From Lunularia cruciata (Eukaryota > Streptophyta > Marchantiopsida > Lunulariales > Lunulariaceae): a stretch of 64,000 nucleotides of DNA. Position numbers and translations under genes: made by a program. The stretch lies in NCBI GenBank assembly GCA_948567375.1, contig OX419761.1:33234501-33298500 (forward strand), given 5' to 3'. Within the stretch, counting starts at the first letter, position 1; each line of letters opens with the position of its first letter. Below, one piece after another: positions 10,332-21,900 of the stretch. A model generated the notes under the pieces. The model searched no databases and was not told where the DNA came from. It was given only the letters and a program-made list of their open reading frames with translations.

Positions 10332-10903
10332 AAGTGTTTTAGTCCAAGAGAGTGGATCACCCCTCTTGGAATAGCACGAACTACTGAAACCAAGTAATTT
10401 GAGGTGGAGAACATAGAGTAATTGCTAGACTTAGGAAGTACTTTAGACAGCGAATGGGATGGATGCGCCGGGAGGACAATTTCCCGCACCTAGCTTTCCA
10501 TTCTCAAACCCATTCCACATCAAGGTTATGTACATCCAGCGTGAGCAGATGAGGGTATCACTAGTTTATCACTTTGGTGCAGAATTCGTGGACAGAGTGA
10601 TGAACTCACCAAACCTGGTGATTCTACCTGGTGTGATATATGACAGAGAGTGGGATTTGACAATCTACATTCTATTATGATAATATGGATATGAATGTTC
10701 CAAATCCTCTTCCTTTCAACACTCAAGTAAAAATCCGTTATGTAGTCAGACCAAAAGTGATGTTTAGAGATTTTATGGTTAGGAATTTTGGTGAGGAGTT
10801 TTATCAACGAGTGATAGCTTTTGAGGTCCAAATGGTAGTTCCGATAGTTTGTGCACCTTCCAGAGTGATTATATTGACTCTCTATTGAAGTAGACATTAG
10901 CAA
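10332..10903 (+). other. chromovirus leader with short ORFs
   Basis: Between PBS and gag there are two small reading frames (10459-10680 and 10685-10888, 73 and 67 codons) with weak internal similarity to each other (FxxxxVKIRY/FHIKVMYIQ and FGEEF/FGAEFVDRV). They look like a duplicated small domain upstream of gag, but I do not recognise it. Confidence 0.4.
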
Positions 10904-11940
10904 TTGAGTGTTGCAAGACCCATGGATCCGCAATTGCAAGCACTGGTGCAAGGAATGCAAGGGATGTTGAATGAATTTCAAGAGATGAAGATGACCATGG
11001 AGACATTACAAAGTCAAGTGCAAATCCTCAGGAACGATCAAGCCATGCAAGAAGAAGAGCCGTCTCAAAACCCAGTACATGCGACTAAAGTACTTGGAGA
11101 GGCACTTGTGCCTACAAACCCTATCAATGATGAAGCCACATTGCTACTCCGGATGAAGAAGACCTGCAACATCAAGCCTTACAAGGGGTAGCGTACGATG
11201 GGAGTAGTGGAAAATTGGATCTTGAGAATGAATCAATATTTCCGATTGTTCTCAACAGAGATCACAAAGCATGCTGCAGGCGTGTTTGCATGTGGGTACT
11301 TGACTGATAAAGCCCTCACATGGTATGATGCTTGGGAATGATCCATGTTGGCAGAGAGAAGAGAGGTCACATGGACAATAATGCAAGAAGGACTGCCAAA
11401 GAATTTCCAATCGGTGGATTTTGTTCAAATGGCTCGAATCCGACTATGGGGATTGAGATAGAAGAATAGCGTACAAGAGTATGTGGAGGCATTCCTGGAT
11501 CTACAAGTTGTAATTACCAACATGAGTCTAGTAGAGGCTCTCGACAATTTCAAACAAGGGTTGAAAGAATGGATTTGCCAAGAAGTCATGGTGCAAAATC
11601 CTCGCACGGTATTTGAAGCCATTGCGTGCGCACAGAGAATAGCAAGAGCATTAGGTGGAGGTGAAGGAGTAGTTCCACCTCAACATTATTGAGCAAAAAT
11701 GCCACACATAGGTGGACCAGTACCAATGGAATTGGGCAACCTTCGATTCCGGGATCAAGGAGCACGACTGCTTCAAGGGGAGCGGGGACGGGTAGAAGAA
11801 CAAAGAGATGGAGTCCCACAAGGAGAAGGAACTTGTGGAGAACAACGCCGTTGTTACAATTGTGGCCGTGTTAAACACATATCTACCAACTATTGCACTC
11901 GTTTCTCTAGAGGCCCTTGGCCTTCGTACAGGTGATCTTT
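10904..11940 (+). pseudogene. chromovirus gag with zinc knuckle
   Basis: Begins with an ATG reading frame (MSVARPMDPQLQALVQGMQG) containing a coiled-coil-like segment. The capsid core follows across several stops, including RMNQYFRLFSTEI, CGYLTDKALTWYDAWE and NSVQEYVEAFLDLQ. A single zinc knuckle, CYNCGRVKHISTNYC, lies at about 11850-11900. Stops include TAG near 11189 and 11459 and TGA near 11340, and the zinc knuckle is in a different frame from the capsid core. This is a clear but broken gag. Confidence 0.82.
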
Positions 11941-12007
11941 GAATAACATGGGAGAGGCACATTGAAGAGGAGGAGGAGGAGGTGGAAATCACTTTGGAAA
12001 ACAAAGA

Positions 12008-14943
12008 TTGCCAGTAAATGTACCTTGCGGCCTTACTGGCTCAATAAGGAAGCAAAGAAGCAAGGGAAGGAAGAAGAATAATGCGCAAAGATCCCAAAAG
12101 GCAACCTCACAATTGATTGTCATGAATGGAATCCTAGAAGGTAATCAAGTGAGAGTATTAATAGATCCGGGAGCAACAGAGAATTTCTTGTCTCGCTCTG
12201 TTGCAATAAGATTGGGAATGGATCTAGAGAGAGATGGGAGTGAAGAAGTAGAGTTACCTAATGGGCAAACAAAGAGGATTGAATCATTACCTAGATGGGT
12301 AACCCTCTCTATAGGAGAATATCAAGAAGCAATTGAGTGGCAAGTGATACAGTTAGCTCGTTATGATGCAATTTTAGGCATGCCATGGATGGAGCAGTAC
12401 AACCCTATGGTGGATTGGAGGAAAAAAGTAGTGAGAACCCACCAATGGTCAATCATTGGGGTTAGAGAAAGATCACACATGCAGAAACTACCTTTATATG
12501 TCATAGGGTCGGCAACTGTCTGTAAGACCGATAGATGTTTTATGGGTCTAATAAGAGAAGTCCAGAGTGCACAACTCAATGGACAAATTCTTGAGAAATT
12601 GAAGGATGTGGTGGATGAGTTTCAAGATGTCTTTCTCGATGATCTACCCTCAGGATTACCACCAAAATGGTGCGTAGATCACAAAATTGAGACACTCTCG
12701 AGGAAGACACCTCCTTGTAAGGCCCCATATTGCCTATCACCTCATGAGTTGGAGGAGTGTAAGACTCAAATTGAGGAGATGCTGCAAAAAGGTTTCATCC
12801 AACCTAGCATATCACCATATGGGGCCCCTGTCTTGTTTGTGAAGAAGAAGGATGGTACAATGCGCATGTGCATTGACTATTGGGGTCTCAATCAGCAAAT
12901 AGTGAAGAATAAATACCCCTTACCTTGCATGGATGACCTGTTTGATCAACTCCATGGAGCAAGATACTTCACCAAACTGGACTTGCGGAGCGGTTACAAT
13001 CAAATCCGAATTGCAGAGGAGGATGTGTACAAAATTGTCTTTCAAACCAAGTATGGCCACTTTGAGTATCCTGTGATGCCTTTTGGCCTCACCAATGCAC
13101 CTGCCACTTTCATGAGTCTAATGAATGATATATTTTGTCCATACTTGGATAAGTCTGTTTTCGTCTTCTTGGATGATATCTTAGTATATAGTAGCACGAT
13201 GACAGAACACAAACAACATCTACAAGAGGTTCTCTAGATTCTAAGACAGAATCAATTGTACACCAAAATCTCAAAGTGTGAGTTTGGCAAGTCTGAAGTA
13301 GACTACTTGGGGCATAGAGTAAGTGCAGAGGCCATTCAAGTATTGATAGATAAAATAGAGGTCATTCAAAAATGAAGTGCCCCAGAAGATCAGACTCAAC
13401 TTAAGAGCTTCTTGGGGTTGATGGGATTCTATCGTAGATTTGTCAAGGACTTCTCCAAGGTTGCATAGCCTTTAACGACACTACTTGGCAAGGGGAAGAA
13501 GTGAACATGGGGAATTGCACAAGAGTTGGCCTTTCAAGAATTGAAGGCCGCCTTGCTACATGCACCAATCTTGAAGTGGTTTGACCCAAAATGTCCAATC
13601 AAGTTGGCTATAGATGCATCAAGCGTAACAATAGGAGTAGTCCTACAACAAGAGTGGCATGATGGATGGCATCCAATTGCATATTTCTCTCAAAAGTTGT
13701 TACGGGTAGAGCGCAACTACCACACCACATAATGAGAAGAGTTGGCCATCATTCTAGCAACCAAGCATTGCAAGCACTATCTGGGCGAGAAGGCATTTGT
13801 AGTAGAGACAAGCCACAAACCTCTAGTCTACCTCAAGACTCAGAAGGATCTATCTCATCGCCAAATTTGGTGGGCAGAGTGGTGACAATGCTTCAACATG
13901 ACAATCACCTACGTGGAAGGTAAGAAGCAACTTGCAGATGCATTCACCCGCATGCCAATGGCAAACAACTTGGTGGTAAAGGTTAAGATTAACCCTGAAT
14001 TCTGGCCAGAGATTTTGGCTACTACAAAAACTGATCCACAGATTGTAGAAGCGCAATCATCCAAAGGTGTCACAAGCACCCAAGGACTCACCTTTCGGGA
14101 TGGCAAATTATGGATCCCAAATGTCCCAGAATTACGCATCACCATTCTAGCAGAATATCATGATTCGGCCATTGCAGGTCATGTCGGAGTGGACAAGACC
14201 TTGGATGCAGTCAAGCGCCATTACTATTGGCCCAAGATGAGCAACGACGTGATGGACTACGTGCATAGCTACCTACTTTGTCAACAAAACAAAGCTTCTA
14301 ATCAAGCTCTTGCAAGGCTCCTTCAACCTCTTCCCACTTGTACCCAACGATGGGAACAAGTGAGTATGCATCTCGTCTGTGAATTACCCAAGACCACCTC
14401 AGGGTTTGACTCCATCGTGATCTTTGTAGACCGGCTCAGCAAAATGATTCATGTACGCCCTACCACAAAGGAGGTGACCGCTCCACAACTAGCTCAATTA
14501 TACTTAGATGCAGTCTTTGCTCACCATGGCTTGTCTAGAGTACTCATCACCGATAGAAGCACCCAATTCACCAGTTTGTTTTGGCAAACACTCTTTGGTT
14601 TCTTCAAAACCAAGTTGACCATGTCCACAGCTTACCACCCACAAACAAATGGCCAAACAGAGCGGGCTAATTGCACGATTGAAGACATATTACACGGCTT
14701 CACCTTAGACGAGCAAGAGAGGTGGGACACCCTACTCCCGTTGGTGGAATTTTCTTACAACAATTCAATGAATGCATCCACCCAGGTCACTCCGTTCTTC
14801 CTCATGTATGGTGAGCATCCCTTCACACCTTCTAGCTTGATGAAGATCCGTCCAGTGGCTACCAAGGTTGATGCAGTCAACACATTTGTTTCTAGAATCC
14901 AACAAGGTGTGGAGAACGCCAAGCACATATTACAAATTGCGTA
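12008..14943 (+). pseudogene. chromovirus pol: protease, RT, RNase H, integrase
   Basis: One frame runs through with stops at about 13236, 13374, 13468, 13502, 13732, 13882 and 14941. Protease: [15 protein letters not shown] (DPGA instead of the usual DSGA) and [39 protein letters not shown] and catalytic FLDDILVYS at about 13170. RNase H: KLAIDASSVTIGVVLQQE. Integrase: zinc-binding HDSAIAGHVG and a SYLLCQQNK where the first Cys of the usual C-x2-C is Tyr; core with VSMHLVCELP, where the family has Asp instead of His, then ITDRSTQFTS and HPQTNGQTERAN. The lost Asp and Cys would inactivate integrase even without the stops. Confidence 0.92.
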
Positions 14944-14989
14944 AAATCGACAGAAGCAATATGTTGATGCACACCGTAGGCACATGGAG

Positions 14990-15426
14990 TTCAATGTGGC
15001 TATCGACAACCAACCTCACATTAGTTGGACCTCATAAGCTCAAACCTCATTTTATTGGGCCTTTCTCGATTCTTCCTTGCATTGGCGCTATGGCCTATCA
15101 CCTTGAGCTACCACCACACATGAAGATCCCTCCAGTGTTCCATGTCTCCCTACTACGCAGATATGCTCCCCGATCAGGCCAGGATCATTCCACACAAGAC
15201 ATTTGACCTTGTCCGACACTCATTGATGGCACAAAGGAATATGAAGTGGAGCGGATTCTCCAAAAACGCATGCATGGTACTCGCCATCCGTGGGTGGACT
15301 ATCTAGTCCAATAGAAAGGTTACCCCCTCTATGAAGCAACCTGGGAGTCCGCTGCCAATTTGGCACATGCACCGGTGTTGGTGCAAGCATTTGAGCAACA
15401 ATTGCACAACGAGGACATTGCATCTT
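14990..15426 (+). pseudogene. chromovirus integrase C-terminus and chromodomain
   Basis: In a frame shifted from pol: GPHKLKPHFIGPFSIL (integrase C-terminal GPY/F-like region), FHVSLLRRYAP, then a chromodomain-like YEVERILQKRM...YLVQ-stop-KGYP..EATWES, with an interior TAG where the family has Trp (KWKGYP). A short deletion after about 15010 appears to cause the frame change. Chromodomains target chromoviruses to chromatin marks; here the domain is interrupted. Confidence 0.8.
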
Positions 15427-15441
15427 AAAAGGAGGGAGGTC
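15427..15441 (+). other. polypurine tract
   Basis: AAAAGGAGGGAGG directly before the 3' LTR, the usual plus-strand priming site. Confidence 0.85.
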
Positions 15442-16182
15442 TGTAATACCAAGAGCTAGCCATATGATCTAGATGTGAAATTCGGTTTGGTAACATCTAG
15501 AATGATGTTATACATGATGGTCAAAATAGATAAGATAGAAGTATCACCAAAAGAGTACTTCTACTAATAGGGTAGAAACCAAAATAGACTTGAGAACGTT
15601 AGAACCAATAGCTAGACATATGATTTAAAGGCGAGAATTGGTTTGGTAACATCTGGAAGGATGTTACACATGATGGACTAAACAGATCAAAAAGAGGTAT
15701 CACCAAAAGGGGACTTCTACTAATAGAGTAGGAACCAAATATGCCAGAAATCTTTGAAGGCAATTTTGGAGGCCTAAACGGATGAATTAGGCCTCGGATA
15801 TGTGCAAATTCCCCCCCCCCCAACAGAGGAGAAGTTGGCTTTTCCTCCCCTCTGCTTTGTCTTGTCGAGAGCTTTCCAATGGTACCTTACTCACGTGATT
15901 CTGAGATTCATACAGGAAGATTCCCTAAAAGATTCCCTCCGGTCAAAGCTTGTTTGACCAACCAGATAGGACCTAGACCGGACATGTCACCCATCCAAGT
16001 AAGTAATCCAAGGGTGGAGCTTGCTGACATGTCACCTATCTATGTCTTTAATCCTATGGTGGAGCTTCCTTGGAAGAGATCCTCTTTGTCTATATAATAA
16101 AGAGAAGGTGCTCCTTTGGAGCATCGAATGTTTGAGTGTGCAATTTGTGTTTTCTCTCTTCTCTTGTCCTCGGAGTATTACA
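15442..16182 (+). repeat. 3' LTR of chromovirus
   Basis: 741 bp, nearly identical to 9580-10318, with small differences such as AGCTAACC/AGCTAGCC and a longer C run at about 15811 (about 11 C). The similarity of the two LTRs implies a fairly recent insertion despite the decayed ORFs. Confidence 0.92.
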
Positions 16183-17544
16183 GTAACTAAGCACAAGTAA
16201 GACAACAAGATCTAGGTTTTCCATCATCAACTATGTGAATATTGTCCCAAAACATACCACTATCCAATCTCGTAAACCGTCACACTATAATTTGAAATCT
16301 GATGAGAAAAGGATTTGGGAGAGATAGATTGGGAGCATGGGACATCTCCTACTCAAATGCTTTCTCTCATGCTCTAACGTTCACTCTATGTTATAATTCT
16401 CACTCTAAATGTCTTCCTCCCGTTGAGATTCCTCAAACTAAAAACAAACCTTCTCTCTCAACTCTCCTCCACTTGTATATACAAAAACACTCAAAGAGGA
16501 CAAGATCATAATAAATATAACCAATCGTATATATATATATATATATATATATAGATTGCTCACATGGCAATAACTCAACCGTGGGATCCGTCATACAACC
16601 TACTCCATCTTTACGGAGATAAACCACACTAGTTTTATTTTTTCCATGGGTTATGCAAATCACAACACGACAACCGTCTACAAATATCTAGAGCATCTAA
16701 AAAACCATCACCTGGTGTGATTGCTGTCCTATGGATTGCATCCATTGCATAGAGCAACGGACATACACTATCTAAAATATGCTAAAAAGTATGAGAGTGA
16801 GAGTGAGAGTGGTACCCCTTGGCGCTTAACATGATAAGCTCTCCCTGACAAATGTGTTGAACGTCTTGTTCATCTCTCCATATAACTCCAAGGCTAAAGG
16901 AACAAAGAGGTGACCTTGCTGCATACCTTTATACTTGGAGACCTTGCGAGTTGTTGTTGCACTCGATGCCAACCATGGGGATTGGTAATTACTCGCTCCA
17001 AAACTATATCAAGCTAAGGTCCTTAACCATAACATCTGCTATTGTCACTTGTTCATCTCGGACCAAGTATAACTATGTCTTGACACATGTTGTATATGAA
17101 GCATACACATGCTCCCTCCAAGCCAAATATCTACTTGTTCATGCCATAACAAACTTTGTATCCATAATAGCATCATAGATAATAATCTGCGGTCTTCCAA
17201 AAGACACCATATCATATGAACCGTTATGGTATGGAGTGTAAAACCTCACTCACTAGTGAAATGAAGAGACAAAAGGGTGGACCAAACCTAGATGACACCT
17301 CATTGATATAAAGAAAATAACCCTTGCAAACCAATTTACTCGATTGGACAAATTGCCGTCCGATACTAAGGCCTTGTGTAAGGTGTATACCAAGGCCTCG
17401 CGTAGGGTGTGTGGAAGGGGCCATAGCCATTCTCTAGTTTTCAATTAGTCCATTTCCGTATATCTATGTGCGTTTGTTGTGAGATCTAACTCCACAGCTG
17501 TACAAAACAGCGCGGCCGCAGCAAATGCCTGCAATCCAGACTAT
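16183..17544. other. intergenic region with (AT)n at 16528-16553
   Basis: No gene recognised. A 26-bp AT microsatellite lies at 16528-16553 and a short GAGAGT run near 16795-16812. Small ORFs here have no recognisable features. Confidence 0.5.
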
Positions 17545-17917
17545 TACATGGGTGTTGGATAAGGTGCGCGAATCTGTACTCTGCGATGCTAAGGTTCAAT
17601 GTGAAAATAACTCAGGATTGCGCAAGTGGTTTCGGCCAGGGTGCATCCGGAAACTATGATGCATTCCTGACTATACATGGTGTCGGATAAGGTGCGCGAA
17701 TCTGTAATCTAAAGTCTTAAACCTAAACCCTAAACTCTTAAACACTCACGCTCTTTTGTCTCCCCTTGTACGGTCTTCCCATCCTTCTTGTGTTCTCCTT
17801 CATGTGTTCTATGTGGTCTCCTTTGTGGTCTCCTTTTCGCAGATGCTAAATTTCAATGTGAAAATAAGTCAGGATTGCGAAAGTGGTTTCGGCCACGGTG
17901 CATCCGAAAACTATGAT
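17545..17917. repeat. tandem duplication spanning the DUF247 3' end, with an insert
   Basis: Unit 1 (about 17545-17665) contains GGATAAGGTGCGCGAATCTG, then TTCAATGTGAAAATAA, AAGTGGTTTCGGCCA and GTGCATCCG. Unit 2 repeats GGATAAGGTGCGCGAATCTG at about 17683 and resumes TTCAATGTGAAAATAA at 17851, which is the 3' end of the DUF247 coding sequence. The two halves of unit 2 are separated by about 134 bp (17705-17838) carrying non-LTR tail sequence. Confidence 0.75.
17705..17838 (+). mobile_element. short non-LTR retrotransposon 3'-tail fragment
   Basis: Contains CCCTTGTACGGTCTTCCCAT followed by CCTTCTTGTG, similar to the conserved tail of the element at 27123-30896 but lacking the GGCTTGATGGG part. 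A telomere-like CCTAAACCCTAAACTCTTAAAC stretch precedes it. It sits inside unit 2 of the duplication, just beyond the DUF247 stop codon. Confidence 0.55.
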
Positions 17918-19429
17918 TAGAAACACGAAGGACAAAGTCAGAAGAATGCTTGAGAAATGCTTCTCCTCGATTTCGACAAACCATCGGATGCTTCTGGACT
18001 TCTCGAGTTCAGAAATGCGCTTCTGCACATCACTCCAGTAGCTTGCTGGGAAGGGCGGGATATACAATCCATCGCACATTGCATTCCACTGCTTACATAC
18101 AGCCTCGGCGCTGCCAAGCTGGTTTACAATAACTCCATTGTTAATCAGCAGGTATACATCATTTACATTGTCAATCAAGCTGCTCATCAGATATAAATAT
18201 GTCCTCATGTCTCCCCTTGTATGATGAAACCCGTCGTCACGAATCTGCTCGTACAGGGCTAGATTTCGCAAAACTGCCGCTGTGTTGTCATTCATTATGA
18301 GTTTAGGTACGAGGAGTCTGTACCTGTGGTGCCAATAAGTCACAAACTGTATGCTACTCATCGTTAGAGAATTCTCCTTTACTCTGACAGAAACTCCAAA
18401 TCGCCTCAAACTCGTGGCGGAAGGCAACCTATACCTATTTCGTCCGCTTGGTTGAGATGCTGGTTGTCTTCGAACAGCTCTTACACTGATGCATGGAAGT
18501 TTATAGGCTAAATCGGTGCATGGAAGAAGACAGTTGCTGGGAAGCTCAGATTTGGCACCTACATCTAAGAAGTCGTTCACCGATCCACAGATTCCAATAT
18601 ACGCACACTCAAGAAGATGATCACACGATTGAAATGCATCCAGCCCATTCTTGTGTTTTCCCTCAAAGTACTTCTCTAGAGCATCAGTTCCCGCATCGAG
18701 ACTTAATCCATGATGGAAGGGATACACATGAACCACAAACCACGCAATCAAATCATATAATTCTTCTTCTGCACTTGGTGTTTCTGGCGAGTTCCGTTCC
18801 TTCCGAAAGTAGGAAATGACACCTCGCAGCAAAGACATTGGAACCTGATTTTCCAAAAGTAGAAGATCCCTTAGAACAGGAAACCTTTGAGCGCTGAATG
18901 GAGGTGTGTTGAGCACCTTCCAGAAAGGATAACCCCAACAATCGGAAAAGGAGGAGCCGTAACGCAAGAAAGCAACGATGAACGAAGCGTCTAAGGCTAG
19001 GAGTTCGTCTACATCTTCACATTGCTCTGATGTTGTGCCAATCTTCAAGGTGTTGTACATCTCCCTCGACTCTTTCAAATCTTTGCTCAACTCGCATAGA
19101 AGATCCTTCCATCTGGAAATACTTCGTCGACTGAGACTGGTGCTGGGACTGGAGCTAGAACTGGAAGTAAAAGTGGAAGACCTTGGACCGCCGCAAATGA
19201 TCAGAGCTATCGCAAGCTTTGAGGAATCTGTGTTCATGGGATCATTGTTCTCGAGTTTAGTATGAGTGTGCAATCCTAGGAACACCGCTTGCGGTTCGAA
19301 ATCCGATGGCGAGATGTTTTTCATATAATTCGGCACACGGTAGATGCGAACATCTTCAGCAGTCCCACCATCTTGCTGTTTGCTCCAAAGCATTTGATTG
19401 AGAGCACCGCTTGTAGTCATCTCCGACAC
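17846..19429 (-). CDS. UPF0481/DUF247 protein
   Basis: A single uninterrupted 527-codon frame. Hallmarks of DUF247 (PF03140): an N-terminal VRIYRVPNYMKNISPSDFEPQ segment, LLALDASFIVAFLRYG, RDLLLLENQVPMSLL, and the C-terminal SLRRFGVSVRVKE with LIMNDNTAAVLRNLALYEQ. A Ser-rich low-complexity stretch lies near residues 85-102. A hydrophobic segment from about residue 492 (SILLTLSFVFLIIVFG) predicts a C-terminal membrane anchor, as is usual in this family. Length is in the family range. The start ATG at 19427-19429 gives the N-terminal motif directly. The biochemical role of the family is largely unknown (some grass members act in self-incompatibility). The gene looks intact; its last ~70 bases are duplicated just downstream. 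Confidence 0.9.
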   Translation of the reverse strand: MSEMTTSGALNQMLWSKQQDGGTAEDVRIYRVPNYMKNISPSDFEPQAVFLGLHTHTKLENNDPMNTDSSKLAIALIICGGPRSSTFTSSSSSSPSTSLSRRSISRWKDLLCELSKDLKESREMYNTLKIGTTSEQCEDVDELLALDASFIVAFLRYGSSFSDCWGYPFWKVLNTPPFSAQRFPVLRDLLLLENQVPMSLLRGVISYFRKERNSPETPSAEEELYDLIAWFVVHVYPFHHGLSLDAGTDALEKYFEGKHKNGLDAFQSCDHLLECAYIGICGSVNDFLDVGAKSELPSNCLLPCTDLAYKLPCISVRAVRRQPASQPSGRNRYRLPSATSLRRFGVSVRVKENSLTMSSIQFVTYWHHRYRLLVPKLIMNDNTAAVLRNLALYEQIRDDGFHHTRGDMRTYLYLMSSLIDNVNDVYLLINNGVIVNQLGSAEAVCKQWNAMCDGLYIPPFPASYWSDVQKRISELEKSRSIRWFVEIEEKHFSSILLTLSFVFLIIVFGCTVAETTFAILTYFHIEI

Positions 19430-20700
19430 ATATGCGAAGACACGAGAATCGTGCGAAAAGCATAACTCGAATTGGTCTCCAATGTATCACTGTTTCTTTC
19501 TTAGTAGCTCCGCCGTTGACTCTTCCACCGGGGGAAACGGCAGAATTATCTGCGCACTTTAGATTCAGGCTCTCTGCGGGTTCCCTCTGCTCCTAATTTT
19601 ATGGGCCCTTTGGCCTCTGTTGACTTTACGCTGTTTGATATGCTCCGCTACCTTTGTACCAATATTTACTTCCAGGTAACTAGGAACCGTAAGTCATAGC
19701 TTCACGTCCTAACTTCCCCAAGAGTTTTTCTTGAGCAATCGGAGAGGGTCCATCATGGCATTGGGGTTATCTGCAGACTTTGCGTTCTCTACATTTGGAG
19801 TCTGTTTGAATCATGGTTTTCCTTTTATAGAGTTATCTTGTCATAAACAGTTCATATTGACTATTGATTACTCTAAAATCTTTTTATGAATCTAATATTT
19901 CCTACACAATCCGAAGCAAGTAAATAATATAAGAACCATACAGAAAATGGAGACAGAGAGATTTGTTCATCCGTCTTCTTCCTTGTGGTGCCCGTTGCCT
20001 ACCACCTGAAGGCCAAGGCCAAGTCCAAGTCTCACAATTATAAGGATAGGGATTTCTTCCTTGTGGTGCCCGTTGCTTACCACCTTAAGGTCGGTTACTC
20101 GGTCATTTATTCATCAATTTCTGTAAAACCTACAGGGTTAAGGATATGTGTTTGGAAAGCAGAGGGAATTTGGGATCTCGATGAATTATTACAAACAGTA
20201 CTCTTATTTTGTGTTAGTTAAATATACTTTTTTATATTTCAAAATTTTACTTCCATTCTTCAACATTTCATTCATCATCGTAAATTGTATTACAGAAATG
20301 GAGGAAACTAGATAGACGATAATGCCACTCCGACTTTTAAAAGACGTGAACCTCTATTTCTTGTGGAAACACCCGTGTGAAAATACTTGTTACTAGCTAG
20401 AATGTAAGTCAAATGTCATTACATGCAATTTGTTGTGAAGAAGAGCTTACCGCGTATGGTTCTTATGATCAGCTTACTGTGTGTCATGCGATTTACAGAT
20501 CCTAGGAAAAACATAAGTTGAAGATGCGTGTCATGCGACTTACAGATCCTAGGGAAAACATAAGATGAAGAAGCTGTGAAACTTCCTGTTCCTGTTCTTG
20601 ACACAGGAACTCGTATTTGCGGAGTTCTCATGTACCTCGAATTGAGTTTTTGATTGCTTCTTTTGGCTTCGGCAGATTATAAGCAAGAGCCAACAGCCAA
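19430..20700. repeat. non-coding region with two tandem duplications
   Basis: At 19981-20136 a 78-bp unit (26 codons if translated) beginning CCTTGTGGTGCCCGTTGC is present about twice. At 20481-20574 a 47-bp unit beginning GTGTCATGCG is present twice. The bases just upstream of the DUF247 start (19430-19700) should hold its promoter, but I see no certain element. Confidence 0.6.
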
Positions 20701-20715
20701 CATTTAAATGTGCCG

Positions 20716-21290
20716 GATTCTTTAGTGATGGGTTGTCCGTAATCAGCCTCTGTTTCAGAAGGCGAAAGATTAGCAGAGCTAACCAAACTAAGAATTGTAA
20801 TTACTTTTTATTAATTGCGCTTGCTCAAGCCTTGTCCATATTCCATTCAGAAGGGAGGCATTCCCTGCTCTTAGTGGATTCCTCTTCTGTCACGATCACT
20901 TCAACAGTATGACAGATTTTGACGATCTTCAAGAAATAGAATTTCTCTCAAGCAAACGTAATCAAATCAAGGCTTTAAAACAGATTTAGATCCTAATTGC
21001 ATCCACTCTAATTATTAGATTAGATCAGTGATAATCCAGATTTCATCAGCATCCACTGTCTAGTTTTGCGAGTTTGCTTATTACCAACCTCAACCAACTT
21101 CGTCTAATAAACAAGTAGTTGCTATGCTTTCAAATCTTCAGTATCTGGACGGAGGTCTGTGCCAGTGAGAGCAAATATATGTGTGCGAAATTAAACATGG
21201 ATGGTTCAAGTACAAAGCCAATATTGCAAGCTTCTTGAAATTCCCAATCATGGTTCTCAAAAAGAATATTGGATATATCACAGTGGTAAC
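20716..21290 (+). repeat. dispersed repeat, family R, copy 2 (related to 32185-33230)
   Basis: Shares ATTCTTTAGTGATGG, the CTTGCTC..GCCTT block, GACGATCTTCAAGAA, GCATCCACT, TAGTTT.GCTTATTACCAACC and GCCAATATTGCAAG in the same order as 32575-33200. Some blocks are in a different relative order from copy 1, so the family seems to contain more than one module. Confidence 0.65.
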
Positions 21291-21495
21291 AATAAAGCTA
21301 CCACAAAGTCCTTGTGAAAAGCAACTACTTCCTCAGCAGCAATTTTCCAGAGAACTCCATCTGCACATAATGCAAGACAGAAGTGAAGATCATTCACAAC
21401 AATGAGAGTAATGCAAGCACTAAAGGAGCATATTTGAGCAATGAGATCAGAAGCACTGCAGAAGAATATTGATAACTCATGGCTCATAATCTTAC

Positions 21496-21900
21496 CTCGT
21501 ATATGACGTCGGTCCCTACAGGTGACTGTAACATCTCATTCGCCATCTCGGTGCAGCTCTCGACCAATTTCTGTGCAGACATGATCATACTTTCAATTAG
21601 TCTATTATGGTCCGTGAGATCAAATTACTTATATGGTCCGTGAGATAAAATCCATTTATAACCTGTCCTGATTCTTCTGCAAGACGTGGTTTGGAACGAA
21701 GAGAGTAACCAAGAGCATAATACCTTCCCAAAACCTCCAGCTGTTAGTATTTCCTGTCTCCGAACTGCTGGATCTTTCTTGCTAACTCCTCTTACTTCTT
21801 TGTGTCCATCATCCTCCTCCATATCCTCGGTGTCTTCTCCTCAACCTCCTTTTCTTCATCCTCTTTCTTCGCTTTCTTCTTCTTTTTAAGGGGGCGATCA
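21496..21900 (-). pseudogene. possible PUF6/APUM24-like gene fragment (CPL-domain exons)
   Basis: On the minus strand, 21496-21573 is a splice-consistent exon (preceded by CTGCACAG, followed by GTAAGA) encoding LVESCTEMANEMLQSPVG then TDVIYE. Upstream (21625-21900) reads a Lys/Glu-rich segment (PLKKKKKAKKEDEEKE) and, in a shifted frame, KKDPAVRRQEILTAGGFGK. Together these resemble the C-terminal (CPL) region of Pumilio-like nucleolar PUF6/APUM24 proteins, which act in rRNA processing. The match is from memory of the family. No PUF repeats were found nearby and the two pieces differ in frame, so this is either a gene fragment or exons of a poorly resolved gene. Confidence 0.45.

Larger units (their letters stand above)
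9580..16182 (+). mobile_element. complete Ty3/gypsy chromovirus (two LTRs, decayed coding region)
   Basis: Two closely similar LTRs (9580-10318 and 15442-16182) enclose a primer-binding site, gag, protease, RT, RNase H, integrase, a chromodomain-like tail and a polypurine tract. LTR ends are TGTAATACC...GTATTACA. The bases flanking the element are GTAAG on the left and GTAAC on the right, a 4-of-5 target-site match. The coding region has several TAG/TGA stops and at least one frameshift, so it cannot encode intact proteins. The chromodomain places it among chromoviruses. Confidence 0.93.

Noticed and set aside
17720-17745. Interstitial telomere array
   Set aside because: Only about two degenerate CCCTAAA units are present, too few for a telomere tract.
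18493-18819. Plus-strand ORF of 108 codons inside DUF247
   Set aside because: It is antisense to the intact DUF247 frame, with no recognisable features.
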